Shown here piece by piece: positions 10,379 to 46,513 of a stretch of DNA of 64,000 nt. The notes beneath the pieces were generated by a model, which was not told where the DNA came from, ran no database searches, and worked only from the letters and a program-made list of their open reading frames with translations. A program made the position numbers and the translations under genes. This stretch comes from Ophioceras dolichostomum. Its lineage: Eukaryota > Ascomycota > Sordariomycetes > Magnaporthales > Ophioceraceae. Location of the stretch: the NCBI GenBank assembly GCA_003049485.1, contig PYST01000107.1, positions 1 to 64,000 of the forward strand, written 5' to 3'. The stretch's first letter is position 1. Every line of letters begins with the position of its first letter.

Positions 10379-13300
10379 TATGGCTAAAAAGCGTGGACGT
10401 AAGGTTGACAGTTGAGGTAGGAGAGCGAAGAAGAAGTGGGCGTGTTGGTTGGTTGGTGTGATGACGGCTGAGATGGGGTTCTAGCGTGGTAAGATCTTAT
10501 GCATGTATAGGTGGAAAGGACCTGACAGCAACGAGGTCCGACGGTCTAACCGCTTTGTGTAAGTGACAGGGGCGAAGCGAACAAAAAGAATGTGACGCAC
10601 CAAGCCTGGGAAAGATGGACCGACCACTTCGCCATTGTGTCACACGTTGGTCGTAATTCAACCTGCCTACCGAGATGGTTAGTGGACTGATGCAAACCTA
10701 TCGATGTATTAAAACAGTGGTGCAATTCTGGGAAAAATTAGATACTAGTAGATTAGGTGCCTTAGATATGTAACTAAAAGCTGCCGAAGGTTCTACCTGA
10801 TCGATGCTAATTTACTCATCCTCCATTGCAACAGGTGAAAGAGTTAGGTACTAGAATGTAGAAAGAGTGTCGTGAGTGGAAGCTGGACCAGCGCCGCTCT
10901 CGGCGTGCGCTTCCTCCTCTCCTTCCTCCTGAGAAGCGTCTCTGTCACACTCGGCTGCCGACCGCCCCTGCCCCTTCACGTCCGGCAGATTTTGGCTTGG
11001 GTCTGATATGATGGTCGCTTCCTCTTGCCCTATCGTCGGCGGCGCTGTTATGGGTCTCCCAAGGCACGTGGATTACTAAACGCGTTCGTCAAGGTGCGGA
11101 TCGTCCCAATAGCACTAGCAACACGCTGGAGCTTCACTCTTGCAGGATTCGTGGAGTTATCGGTAATGAGGTTGGAACTCGAAGCCTCCTGGCGCTTCGG
11201 CGGACTGGGTTGTAGCAGTGCTGGCTTCCGCATCGGGGTGTGGCGCAACGGCCGAGCGGGTGGGCTCGGCCAGAGTGTCCTGCGGCTCTTGGGAAGCAGA
11301 AGCTATCCTGAAGGCGGGGGCCTTAAGGGTCGTGATTCCTTCAGAAGGTGCTGGATGGCTTCTTCTGTGGAAGGATAGCAGCTTGATATTGGGAATGTTA
11401 CTTCGTGTGTACCCGTAAGTGGAGTATGCGGTTGGATGTGTTCAGGACTTGGGAGAAGTCCACTGACACTATATACGAAGGTGGTAAGTAAGGGGCATTG
11501 TTGCAATCATGTTCGTTCCAATCTGGCCTTTATGTGCTTCACTGAGCAGCGTCTCCTGGCGAATCCACCAACTTCTTGCACCAACTTAACATGCCTAGCC
11601 CGAGATTCCGCTGCGAAGGGGAACGGAAAAGATTTGGAATGACGGCAACGGCGTCAAATTCCTTCTATTTTCGTGGTTGTGGTCCGCGGAATCGTTGTTG
11701 GCAGGGGTGGTGGTGGTCGGAAGTGAGTGGACAAAGCACTGTTCCATTGCGCTCTTCCCAGAGAGCCAACCACCATTCCATCACGGCACAACAAAGAAAG
11801 CCGAAATTCAGGTGCTCGCGGGAAGCTCGACCAGGAATGAAATTGATGGCTCCCGCTCCCGCCGTTCAGTCCGGCTGGCTTTGTTCGCGGCGCTGCGAAA
11901 TTCCTGATAGGCATCTCTTGAAGCCCCTGAACGAGCCATGCCCTGATGAGCGGCGCTTCTCTCTCAGCACAACATGCCGAAATCCCCCTTAAAATCTTTC
12001 CCATTCTGAATGAAGTATGCATGAAAGGGTAACGTGGCTTGTTCTCCGTTCTATCGTTCTCTCCATAGTTCGATTCGCACGCATGTGGGTTACACGGCCA
12101 AGCAGCACCTATAGGTACGAGCCTTTCTTCCAGCTCCAACTGGGAATGTCCACGAGATTCTCAGCTGGACAGTTCGCATGCGCGCAGCTGGGCAGCTATG
12201 GGGCAGCCCGCGCTCTGCGCCTGCGACTCGTGCACGGGCAGCTCCCAGAAGCCGCCCCGGAGGCGATCTGGGCGGGCCACATCCCCGACGAATGCTCGAC
12301 CTCACTCTCGGCTGGTGTTGGGCCGGCAAGCCCACCGATATCAGATGGGAGGAGCGCATCGTTTGCCGCATGCTCCGCAACTTCTGAGAGCCGTAATGCG
12401 AGCGATGGACTATCCTCGGATTCGGCAATATGAGAGTGACACGCCTCCGACTCACGCACGGGTCCCGCAGCAAACGAGCTATGGACGACACTAACACGTC
12501 AAGCGTAGTACAAAGACACACTGCGAAGCTCAACAAACAGGCGGTTATCCGAAGGTGACAGGAGAGGCAATCTGGGCCGGGAGGGGAAGAGGCATTCTGA
12601 TTCCTCCACGGCAACGGGACGGTCGACTTCTTCGGCGACGGCACCCGGAGCGAAGCGCCGTCCTAGGCTGATAGGTGCGGTCTCGACAGTACGGTCTCCC
12701 TGGCTTGAGTCCCTGTCGCCACCATCACTCGCGGCCGACCGGCGAGAATTCTACGTCGTCGAGCAACTCAGGAGCGATGGTCCTTCTTACTACGACGAAA
12801 ACTTGCTTCAAACGAGCAGGCCAATGGCCCGATCTTGAACAGAGGCATCGCCGAAGACCCCGGCATCATCATCAATCGCACCACGAGCATCGGATACAAG
12901 CCAGCGATGACGTACTTACCTCGCCTAGAGGGTGCTATATCAATTACGAACACCAACGCGAGCTACGAAGCCTGCCAGCGGCGGCCGATTTGTAATTTAA
13001 GTGGAAGCGGAGACGACGATAGCAATAGCGAGATGTCACTTTGAGTTCCCGTCGGCGGGCAAGAGTACCGGGAGACCACCGCACAAGTGTTGTACGGTAT
13101 CGGCCGAACGGAATTCGGGGGCAGGTTGTGGCCTGCCTCAAATATATCATCATCGCCTCGGTCAGGTCTGGCCAGGTTCCGCATCTGGACCAGCGACCGG
13201 GCCGAGAGACCCGACTCTGAAACAACTCACCAGCCTGGTGGGGAGGCCCGAACGGAAGTAGTCCCAGTGATCGATCGAATTTTTCCCTTTGGCCGTGTAC

Positions 13301-15563
13301 GAAAGAGTCGGCGGCGGGAGTGAGATGGGAAGAGACTGTTGTAAGTACCAAATTTGGCCGGATTGGTCGGGGCCTGGCGGCCGCGGCGAGGTTCGGGTCG
13401 GATGGGTGGGCGGTGCTGTGCGGTGTCGTTAGGGGCATAGAAGCGACGCAGAAGAAAGCCGGTAAATGAGAGCTGAATTGATCTAATCGTTCGACTCGCG
13501 TTACCTACCGTGCCTTAGGTAGTCTCTCTGGGAGAAGTAAGAAGCAGACAGAAGCAGAGAGGTTAAATAATAAACGACTCGTATATTACGAGAATTTGTA
13601 GGTCGAATAGGAGCATCAGAACCGCAACCTGGTACCGAATTGGAGTGGAAAAAGAGGGCGACTTAAACTGGTCGTTGATGAAACGAGGCCAGGCCACAAC
13701 CACGACAGCCACAGGAACCAAGCCCCGAAGTATAGTCCTGTGTACCGCCAAGACACTGTAAAGATAATTCCAGCCCAGGGCATTTAGTAGGTGGTAGGTA
13801 ACGAGATGAGGTAAGAAGGTAACGAGTATGCTGGTACGAAGAAAGCAACCGGGGTGAGGAGGCCAGATTCTCGACCCGGCGCGCACGAGATCTGGATTTG
13901 GGGGAACAGGCCTTGTGGGGCTCCTGCTCCTGCTCGCCAGCCGCTAAGCCTCAATTGATCAAATCTCTCGGGGGAGGGAGGCTTCTCGGTTTCCGATCGC
14001 GAGGTGGTAACAGCAAGCACGCTAAGACCACGCTGAAGAAACATTGACGGCACACGGGTGCTGGGGGCTACTGAACTGTGATTGGTGGGGTTCTACAGTT
14101 TGTCCTTCCCCCAAAAAGAGCACTGATAGCGATGCCAACAACCTCTCAACTCCCAACATACGATGCGTCGAGACCACTTCGTCGAGCTCAAATTCGCAGG
14201 CAACAACGCCCCTGTCCATAATGCTTTCTGCAAGCGAACCTCTAGAAAAGATTTCCCGGGGATACAGTCGTTTATTCTTCCAAGTGGAAGGAAGACGCGG
14301 CCGCTTATTTTCTAGAAACCTCGCTTTGATTGTGGGATGGTGGGCGAGTGAGCCAAACTTGGACTGGCGGGCTCCACATGACAACGGCAGTTTGGAGCGG
14401 TTGGCCACTTCCACGGGCCCGATCGCCAACATCCCGAAGCCATCGCCATCGCCATCACGACGGTCCGGAAGTCTAGCGGCCAACACCTACCCGCATCTTT
14501 GGTCTTGGCTGATCTTTTCTGCTCGTACCGCAGCCCTCCCACGGTGAGCCCGCCGCGAACGCAGCGCTAAGAGCACGGTGGCTGCTTAGAGTTCGTCCCT
14601 CTTTTGCACGGTGAAGAAGTCTTTGCCTCCATCAGACTCTGGCCACCACGCACCCACCGGTAAAGTGTGGACAGCCTGGACAACCTGTTCTTCCCAGCCA
14701 AGCTTTGCCTGCGTTGCCTCTGGAAAGTGGAGAGGAGGAATCCGGCCTGATTATGTGCTTTTTCCCTCTCGAGGCCTCTCTACTGGCGGCTCGCAGGTCT
14801 GGAACGGTGGTCGAACTACATCACCTGGGACCCCCCTTCCCTCCAAGCGTGTGCGTATGTTCTTCCACGAGACACACCGTGCCTCTCCTTCCCATCCGTC
14901 GTCTCCGCCTCTATCCCCATCCCCATCCTAAACTCCCTTTCCGTTTCCCCCCATATCTTTTCTTCCACTCAAATCAAAAATATTTCCCAAGCGGGTGAGG
15001 ATTCCGGGCCTGGCTTCTTTGAACGGTCCCTTATACCAAGACAGACAAGCACGTAGAATTTTCCTCCCCAGCTTCCCTCTTCCTCCTGATCCTGTGTACG
15101 ACGCAAACCTTGCTTGACCATTCATGCGCTTTGCTTCTGTCAAGCTCTCTGCTACCGTTCCTAAGACAGATCGAACAACATTGGCAAAGCACGCACGAAT
15201 GACAACGACAATCGACAACGACGACAACATCGAGACTCAAACTCGATCAAGGTTCACTCTTTGTTTGCTGTAATGGTTTGCGACTGAGTGAAGGTGTTCG
15301 GGAAAAAAAGGAAGGAAAAAGAACATACGAATTCGCGAAATCTCGACGATACGACATACGACTTGAACCAACGACAATCCGACTAGATCTGTATCTTGCC
15401 CTGGCTCTCGCATGTTTGCAAAGACAAATCGCGAGAGTTTTGACGGTTTGGTGATCTCAGACTGCTTGCTGACGCGATAGCAAGAGCCTCAATCATCATC
15501 ACATTCTCACCAACGACCCGACTAAAGACAGTTATACCACTGTTAGCCTAATTATCCGACGAA
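10379..15563. other. Long gene-poor region upstream of the giant locus
   Basis: No intact gene could be supported over about 5.2 kb. Several 100-180 codon frames overlap on opposite strands without recognisable domains. A broken coding-like stretch is listed at 12509-13044. The last kilobase (14600-15563) is pyrimidine-rich (C/T runs at 14870-14990) and then A/C-rich just before the ATG at 15564, as expected for a fungal promoter and leader. Confidence 0.4.
12509..13044 (+). pseudogene. Frame-disrupted coding-like stretch (candidate pseudogene)
   Basis: One frame is open from 12509 to a TGA at 12836-12838, has no ATG near its start, and ends with protein-like sequence (LAADRREFYVVEQL, then DGPSYYDENLLQT). 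A second frame takes over at about 12805 and reads NEQANGPILNRGIAEDPG, IIINRTTSIGYKPAMTYLPR, and onward to 13044. Both look like coding sequence, and the change of frame in the middle suggests a one-base indel or a short missed intron. I do not recognise the protein. Confidence 0.25.
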
Positions 15564-16850
15564 ATGGCGCCTGGTTTCTTTTCCAAGATGTTCGGCAAGA
15601 ACAAGTCCAGCACCAAGAATGGCGCGCACACCTTCGACTCCAAGGACCCGAACGGCTTCAAGGCCGCCGGGAACAGCAGAGCCGCGCAGAGCAAGTCGAA
15701 GAACGGCTTCTTCGGCGGCTTGCTCGCCAAGCTCGGGTGGAAGGGACGCGGCAACAAGAGACCATCGCCGCATGTCACGGAGAAGGGGCTGCCAAGGGGC
15801 TACTTCCCTTGGATGTTCTTCATCGCGCGTATCCTTCAGCTGCTGGTGCTGCCCGCCGCGATCGGCATGCTGGGGTACTTCATCTTCAACATCGGCCAGG
15901 CCTGGCGGAAGGCACCTACTGAGCTCATCGCCGCCGTGGCGTCCGTAAGTGCCGACTTCCTGACTTCCTCCTACCCCATTGCTGCTCGACATCGTCGTCG
16001 TCGCCACCGATACCAGCCCACCTACCCAATCACATCACGCCCCTCACTTGACTTGCTCGCATAACTGACACGCTTCTTTTACCTACTCACACCGGAAATG
16101 ACTTAGTGCTCGGTCCTCACCGTGTGGGTTATCCTCACCATGGTCGCCTACGACGACAGAAAGGTTCCATACTACCTGACCATCGTGGTCGAGTGCCTCA
16201 GCGTAGTGCTGCTAGTTCTAGTCACTGCGTTCTTCTCAGTGCCCTTCCACAACAACAGCTGCTCGTCCATCGCGCACCTGGGCTTGTCCTCCGGGTCATT
16301 CAAGAATGCGACATTTCCAGGCGTGGTAGTCAACAGCGGCACGAAAGCCGCTGCGCGCTGGCTTCAGGCCCGCGCGTCATCATCATCATCTTCTTCAGCA
16401 GCTGCGGCATCCACCACCAGCGGCGATCACAGCAGCAGCAGCAGCAGCAGCAGCGGCAGCAGCCATAGCGGCAACGACACGTCCCACGGCATCGACTCTC
16501 CCTACAACTTGACCGAGCTCGGGGCGCCGGGGAGCCAGATCGCCCTCATAGACTTCACCCTGGTGGACCATCCTACCTGCCAGAAGGTGTTCGCCGCCAT
16601 GTTCGTTCTGATCACGCTGGCTGTTCTATTCACGCTCAGCTTCGGCGCCATCTTGTTTCTGTTCACGGGCTCGAAGCGCACGCGTAGCCGCAAGGGCCCG
16701 AGATCGGACGACGAAGATCGTGCCATGTACGGCGAAAAGTATCACATGAACAACGAGGCGCCCTCCCGGAACCAAGCAGGCAATGGGCCATCGCAGAGCT
16801 CGACCTGGTCCAGCGGCCGCACGCTGAACAACAACATGCCCTCCAGATAG
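15564..16850 (+). CDS. Four-TM (MARVEL-like topology) membrane protein; probable N-terminal part of the giant protein
   Basis: Exons 15564-15944 and 16107-16850 join in phase 0 (TCC|GTAAGT...CTTAG|TGC) to give 374 residues. The cytosolic N-terminus is basic, with GFFSKMFGKNK near residue 3 and GFFGGLLAKLG near residue 47. TM helices lie at about residues 80-110, 115-142, 149-176 and 285-312. The TM3-TM4 loop of about 110 residues is Ser-rich and carries four N-glycosylation sequons (NNS, NAT, NDT, NLT) and two cysteines, so it is probably extracytoplasmic and both termini cytosolic. The tail after TM4 ends NNNMPSR and TAG. The next codon opens the 24-kb frame in the same phase, so this may be the membrane anchor of that protein. 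Role unknown. Confidence 0.8.
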
Positions 16851-40877
<24,027 letters not shown>

Positions 40878-43095
40878 CGACAACAAGCTACGACGCCCGA
40901 CCCGACCTCACTGACTTTATCGTCGTCGTCAATCCGCTTCTCGTCAATCACCAAAAAGCCGAGGCCCCGCGCGAGCGAGACCGGAGCGTCATCAATCAAT
41001 CACCTGTCGTCAAGCCACCAATATAAAAAAAAAAAAAAATAGACAGCCTCCTCTTCCACTCCTCGTCCTCCCTCCTCTTGGCCTTCAAGCTTCTTGCCAA
41101 ACAGCCAAAAAATTTCCTTTGTCATTCTCTTTTCTGTTTCTTCTATTTTTTCCATTTGATATTTCGTGTGTGGCATTCTTGAGGGTTTAATAACATGGGG
41201 TTGTCTTTTGTCGGAAATTTTCACGGGAGTTGGCGTTTAAGGCGGCATCATTCCCTCTTTGCTTCGGAAGATATTGTTATCGAGATTGATCGGTTTTTTT
41301 TCCCCCTCTTCTTTCTTCATTTCTCTTTGACCTACTACTCTGGTATCTTGTTTAGTTGCTAGCTCTTTGCCCTTTTCTTTCGTTTTGTTTTTTCTCTCTG
41401 GCTTGTCTCACATTTTCATCAGGACTCTCCGATGGGAACGATGATGCGCCCGTCGCTTTTCGCCGGATATCCTGCAGATAATTGTAGTAGAACCAACAAC
41501 AAAAGATAGACTTCTTTCCTTTTTACAGTGACGGCCGCATGATTTTGCTGCTCCCTCTCACTTGGTGTGAAGCATGAGCTCTATTGACGTCCAGGGAGCA
41601 GAGAGAGATCCCGCCACGGAGGTCGCCCTCTTTCCAAGTTTTAGCCCCTCGGAATCTTCGACAACATGCACTGGCGCATAGGCAGTAGCCTTCTTTCGCA
41701 TCAAAAAAAATTCTGCGGCCTTCTGATCAAAGACCGCAGAATTAATTGCTATCTAGCCACGCAGGTCGGCGAGTTGGGCGGTTGCCTCAGTAGGCATGAG
41801 ATTGGTAACAGTCTAGTGATGACCCCCTAACGGCAACGACGTACGATATTGACTTTCTCCAGTGAGGCACGCGCATGCCGCCGAGAATTCCGAAGACCAA
41901 TCTCCAGTCACCATATTGGCCTCTGTGGTCCTCAGCAGAGTCATGCCCGCCGTTGTGGTATCCGCAGGAGAGGAGGCCCATGAGATGTCGGCACGGCATC
42001 TCCCACGAACGAGTCAATCCAAGTTGATCAAAGGCTTTCGAGCCCTAGCCCTAAGAGAATTGCCTTTAGAGGCTGGCAGCGCACAGCGGCTTCGTGGTCT
42101 AGTCGTATGGTTCTTCCTTGCGGTTTTCTTGTATCCAAGTCTATTGGAAGAGGTACCAGGTTCAATCGCGGCGAAGCCCTTCATTTTTTCCTTCTTCCAC
42201 TTAACACCCCATTCTCCGTCAGGACGTAACCCCAACCTTTCGCACAGAGGGCGACAAAGGTGTTTTCCGAGATTCCCTGGTATGTGGCAATGAATACTGC
42301 CCACGATCTAGACGCGTTGACAAATATCTCCTTGTCATGGTGACTCGGCTGACTCACAGGGCAACGGAGATCCAGGATGGATAGAGGCTAGCGGTTGATG
42401 GGAGACACCCATAAAGAGCGCCTTCAGTTAAACAACTACACCCTGTTTTGTTGCAAGCTTCAAGCGGGCGCCACTCATTCCGTCTCTGATTCAACATGAA
42501 ATTTTGCCGGCAGAGAAAGATGCCGCCGAGATTTCCATCTTTTCCTAGTTCTATTTTCCGCCAATTCGTTGGAGGATCCATCAATCATTCTTGTCTCGAC
42601 AGAATCGCGGGCATGCTCTCGAGAGTCAAGCCCTCCAGCACAACCACCACCGGAAGTACACCACACCCCACGGGTTCCTCCGGGCAGGCGTGGCTGTTGA
42701 GTCCGGGGGCCCCTAACTCAGTGCGCACGGAGGAAGGGGTCTCCCCTACCCGCAGCGCAGGGAAGTGGGTATCGTCTGATGTTGCCGTTCGGGGTACCGT
42801 CGGGGCATTTGGACTGAGCGGTCGCGACTGGTTGCTCGGGAGTCCGTCGAAAAGAATGTCGGAATTTATGTCTCCTTTTTGGATTGATCGTTGTCGGTTT
42901 TGCTGGCTCCCACCGGGTGGTGCGCGCAGGGGGGGTGGTCCAGGGTCCGGGGTTGATAGACACACAGCAGCAGAACCAGCATCGAGCCGGGCGACCGGGC
43001 AGGCTAAACCAGCCACCCATCCCATGATCAACAGCGCAGCAGTAGGTACACTGAGCTACAAACCTCACCACCGCTCTATCAACTCCCACCTTTCA
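40878..43095. other. Intergenic region between convergent genes
   Basis: The 3' sides of the giant ORF and of the Zn2Cys6 gene meet here. An A-run at 41025-41039 and T/C-rich tracts to about 41420 fit 3' UTR and terminator sequence. A hairpin is listed separately. Frames at 41862-42304 and 42496-43089 show no recognisable protein. Confidence 0.45.
41709..41743. repeat. Perfect 10-bp inverted repeat with 15-nt loop
   Basis: AATTCTGCGG and its exact reverse complement CCGCAGAATT flank a 15-base loop and follow an A-run. It could fold as a hairpin. It lies about 830 bp beyond the giant ORF's stop, so a role as its processing signal is unlikely. No mobile-element features surround it. Confidence 0.6.
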
Positions 43096-45390
43096 TCAAA
43101 CCAAAAGCACCCTCCGATCACCAAGCGCAAAACACCTCGCGAGATCCCACTCCCCCGTCTCACCACTCCGTATCTCGGCCCTCCGCGCCCAAACCTCCTC
43201 CATGATGCGAAACGCCTCCTTGATCGTCCCAAACACCTCCAACCCCCCACCGATGGACCGCACCATCTCCCTGAAGTGCTCCTCCTGGTCCTGGTCCGCC
43301 AGACATCCCCCCACGGCGAAAGGCCAGCCCACCGTGCGCAGGCACGCGGGCGTGGGGCGCTTGAGCAGCAGCTCCAAAAGGGCGCACACGCTCGCGCGCA
43401 GACAGGGCGAGGGCTCCCGCGACGGCTGCTGGTGCCACCCCTCGGCCACCACTATCAGGTACGTGAGGGCGGCCTGCGCCCACGTGCGCGTCACCCAGTC
43501 GGAGTTGAGCGCGAGGAGGTCGTGGTCGGGGAAGCCCGCGGTGGGCAAAGGCACCGGTGGGGCGGAGTCCGTGCCGACGCCCCACGACGCCGCGGGCACG
43601 TAGACGGCGGCGCTGAGGCGCATTTCCGGCCGGGGCCTCGCCGGCGGTTTGCGCGCGGCCGCGGCGCCGGAGTCGAGCTCCGTGAGGCGGGCGCGAACCC
43701 AGGACTCGATGACGGCTGAGCGGGTCGCGAGCTCGAGGGTCGCGTTTGCGTCGAGGGCGAGGAAGCCCCCTACCATGACGCGCTGCTGCTCCTTCTTCCA
43801 GGCCGCGAGGGCGGCCACCTGGGCGACGGCGAGGAGGGCCCAGTTCGCCGCGCCGGAGACGCTGACGAGGTCGATGGCCGGCTCGTCGCAGATGGGGTAT
43901 TCCTGCGACGACACGAACTCCATCAGCTTCGAGCAGAGGGAGTCGGGGCAGTCCATGCACGAGACGTCGGGCGGGTGGGCGTGCATGTCGTGGGTGGCCG
44001 CCATGATCTCGGAGGGCGTGCGGAGGAGGCCGAGGTGGTAGCGCGTCAGGCGCGGGGCGGTCTCGAGCGCGGTGCTGCTGACGATGTCGAAGTGGAGCAG
44101 GACGGCGATGAAGAAGGTGAGGGCGGCCTGGTGGGCGTTTAGGGGGCGGTAGTGGGGGCTGATGCGGGGCGGGTCGTGGGGCGGGTTGTCGAGCTGCAAG
44201 ATGATGCTGCCCCAGCAGGTGACGTTGCCCGGGTGGGCGGTCTGGGCGTTGAGGCTCATGATCTGGTCGAGCAGCACGACGGCGCCGTCGAGGTGGAGCG
44301 TCCACGACGAGGCGGTGTTGCCGATGGCGGCCTCGAAGCAGAGGATCTGCATGATGGAGGCGAGCACGCGGGTCGACTCGCGCAGCCGGCCCTTGATGCC
44401 CTTGGCATTGATGTCGGCGATGTCGGTCATGAGCTCGCGCACGCTGAGCTCCTGCTGCTTGGTGAGCTCCTCGAGCGAGTGCTCGATGCAGGACGCGGTG
44501 GCGCCGGCGTCGACGGCGTGGAGCCAGCAGTTGAAGAAGTAGGAGGCCAGGCTGAGAGCGGCGTGGAAGAGCGCTTTGTTGTTGAGGAGGAGGATGAGCA
44601 GCCAGGAGCGCCCGCCGGTGGCGAGGGGTGGGCGGTAGAAGGGGAAGAGGAAGGGGAAGACGTAGTCGAGGTAGACCATCGCCAGGTGCAGCTCCCGCTC
44701 GGTGCTGAGCTGGTACACCACCTGGGCGCCGTCCTTTCCTGGTCCGATCGGTGCGGGTATAGGGGGCAGCTGTGTCAGGGCGGGTGGGGCCGGCATGTCT
44801 GTTGTCGAGTCGGGTGATGTGCCTTGAGTTCCAGTGGCCGATTGTGAAAATGATGGCGGGGTAAAACCGTTGGTCGTGCTGTATCCGTTACTGCTAGACT
44901 CGGGACTCGGGCCTAGTGGGGAGGAGCTGGATGGGACTGGATTCGATGTCGAGAGTTGCATGGGCTCTGCCGGTCGAGGCTGCTGCGGTTGAGCCGGCTG
45001 GTTCTGCCGTCGTGTCGCAGCCGCCGGCGCCGGGCGCCCCGCACCGCTGTTGCCCGCTAGCAAATGGGTGCCATCGGGTCCGTCCGTCATCTCGAGGTCC
45101 TGGAGGCTACCCTCTAGGTTCATCATGTAACGGCGCTCCCGTCGCCAGCCGGCCTTGCGTTTCACCTCGGCTTTTACCTGCTCTGCCCGGACGCGCTGCA
45201 GCTCGCCACCGTCCATCCAGTCGGGCTTGGCGTCACTGTAGAGACATTCGATCTCCAGCGCCACGCAGGCCTGGCACTCCGGCCGGGCCTCGTCGCACTT
45301 CTTGCGCCGCAGTCGACACGTCCAGCAGCCTTCTGAGCTACGAGGTTTTGATGCCGCCATCGCCATCGCCGCTGATGTCGTTGTCGCCAT
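43096..45390 (-). CDS. Zn2Cys6 fungal transcription factor
   Basis: An intronless frame of 764 residues starts at ATG 45390 (MATTTSAAM); longer readings need a non-ATG start. The Zn(II)2Cys6 cluster has cysteines at residues 22, 25, 32, 39, 42 and 49 (C-x2-C-x6-C-x6-C-x2-C-x6-C) with the basic RLRRKK loop. A Lys/Arg-rich linker follows (residues ~60-95), then a Pro/Gln/Ser-rich low-complexity segment, then a long helical region of the type found in fungal-specific regulators (EHSLEELTKQQELSVRELM, LLDQIMSLNAQTAHPGN, LTFFIAVLLHFDIVSSTA). It should bind DNA in the nucleus as a sequence-specific regulator. Targets cannot be inferred; the neighbouring genes do not form an evident pathway. Confidence 0.9.
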   Translation of the reverse strand: MATTTSAAMAMAASKPRSSEGCWTCRLRRKKCDEARPECQACVALEIECLYSDAKPDWMDGGELQRVRAEQVKAEVKRKAGWRRERRYMMNLEGSLQDLEMTDGPDGTHLLAGNSGAGRPAPAAATRRQNQPAQPQQPRPAEPMQLSTSNPVPSSSSPLGPSPESSSNGYSTTNGFTPPSFSQSATGTQGTSPDSTTDMPAPPALTQLPPIPAPIGPGKDGAQVVYQLSTERELHLAMVYLDYVFPFLFPFYRPPLATGGRSWLLILLLNNKALFHAALSLASYFFNCWLHAVDAGATASCIEHSLEELTKQQELSVRELMTDIADINAKGIKGRLRESTRVLASIMQILCFEAAIGNTASSWTLHLDGAVVLLDQIMSLNAQTAHPGNVTCWGSIILQLDNPPHDPPRISPHYRPLNAHQAALTFFIAVLLHFDIVSSTALETAPRLTRYHLGLLRTPSEIMAATHDMHAHPPDVSCMDCPDSLCSKLMEFVSSQEYPICDEPAIDLVSVSGAANWALLAVAQVAALAAWKKEQQRVMVGGFLALDANATLELATRSAVIESWVRARLTELDSGAAAARKPPARPRPEMRLSAAVYVPAASWGVGTDSAPPVPLPTAGFPDHDLLALNSDWVTRTWAQAALTYLIVVAEGWHQQPSREPSPCLRASVCALLELLLKRPTPACLRTVGWPFAVGGCLADQDQEEHFREMVRSIGGGLEVFGTIKEAFRIMEEVWARRAEIRSGETGEWDLARCFALGDRRVLLV

Positions 45391-46513
45391 AATTCGAGGT
45401 CGCAGGCGTTGTGTCGTCGGTGTCTCCCCACGGTGGGGCCTAAAGGGGGTGATGAGCAACGGGCAGGCTCTAACTTAAACTTTATCGTGCTGTTTCTCCG
45501 TGCTTCTTCTCAGCTCGATTCTACCTATTCTACGGCCATTCGTCGCCTTCACTTCAAGATATATAGAGAGCAAGAGAATTCCGTCGGGAAAGTACAGGGA
45601 AAAAAGAAGGATAAAGAAGAATGATCATGGCTGCCTTCCTTCCTTTCGGAACAAGACGTGTTCAGGTGAAGTCGGGCGTACCCGCGCCACTGAGCCAAGT
45701 GTGGGGTCCCTCAAATGATTTGTAATGCGCCCAGGGCTGCAGTTGGCCGTTCTGGGCAATGACGTGCCCGGCTTTTCAGGCTTCGTTCCCTACAACTAAG
45801 TTATTTCAACCCATTTTTAAGGCGAGCTTATTGATGACCCTGCAGTTTCCACCACCAACCGGACTCATTCCCAGCCCTAGCCGGCGCCTTGTCAAAGTTG
45901 AGGTTCGGAACTACCCATTACTAGTACATACTACCTACCTTAGGTACCTTAAACACCAGGTCGGGATTTGTGGCCTAAGTTTGTGAGGGTGCAGCTCGGC
46001 GATTGTGCTTATGAAAGACCTTTCCTCCCCTTCCTCCTCCTCTTCATCTTCTTCAGGTAGCCACAAAGCCACGGCTGCTTATGATTGATGACTGATGATC
46101 GTCACTGGATGGGCTGGGCGTGAGACAAGAAGGAGGCAATGGTAAGCCAAGGCTAGCGAACAGGAACGTTGCGGTGAGGAGAAAAGGAAAGTTTCGGAGA
46201 GAGCATCCATGATTGGAGGAAAGAGAGTGTTACGGGAAACTATCAATACAACGGCCCAGAGATAATGGCAAGTCTTGAACGAGCAGGTATTAATGTCTCC
46301 TTCACGATTTTGCCACCTCCCTGGCATACACCCATGAGTTAGTATCATATCGATGCGAGACATATTCATCAAACCCCCGATCCCAAACTTCCATCGCCTG
46401 CCCTATCTCTGTTCCCCCACACTTCCCCGTTCGTTCCCTCTCACTTCTTCCCCGGACAAGTGGTCTGCTATGCCCTTACCTCCGTATTATTCTCCCAACC
46501 CGGCCTTTAACCC
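45391..46513. other. Intergenic: promoter of the Zn2Cys6 gene and 3' region of the copper transporter
   Basis: No coding frame of note. Pyrimidine-rich runs around 46020-46060 and 46380-46450. The minus-strand Zn2Cys6 gene is transcribed away from here, so its promoter lies just above 45390. Confidence 0.4.

Noticed and set aside
11584..12644. Several overlapping 130-185 codon frames on both strands
   Set aside because: No domain and no consistent exon structure; opposite-strand frames look equally (un)likely.
42140..42190. A tRNA-like GGTTCAATC sequence
   Set aside because: No T-arm stem pairs around it, and no acceptor or anticodon stem can be drawn.
43160..44305. A 381-codon Pro/Arg/His-rich minus-strand frame
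   Set aside because: Shadow of the Zn2Cys6 regulator gene in another frame.
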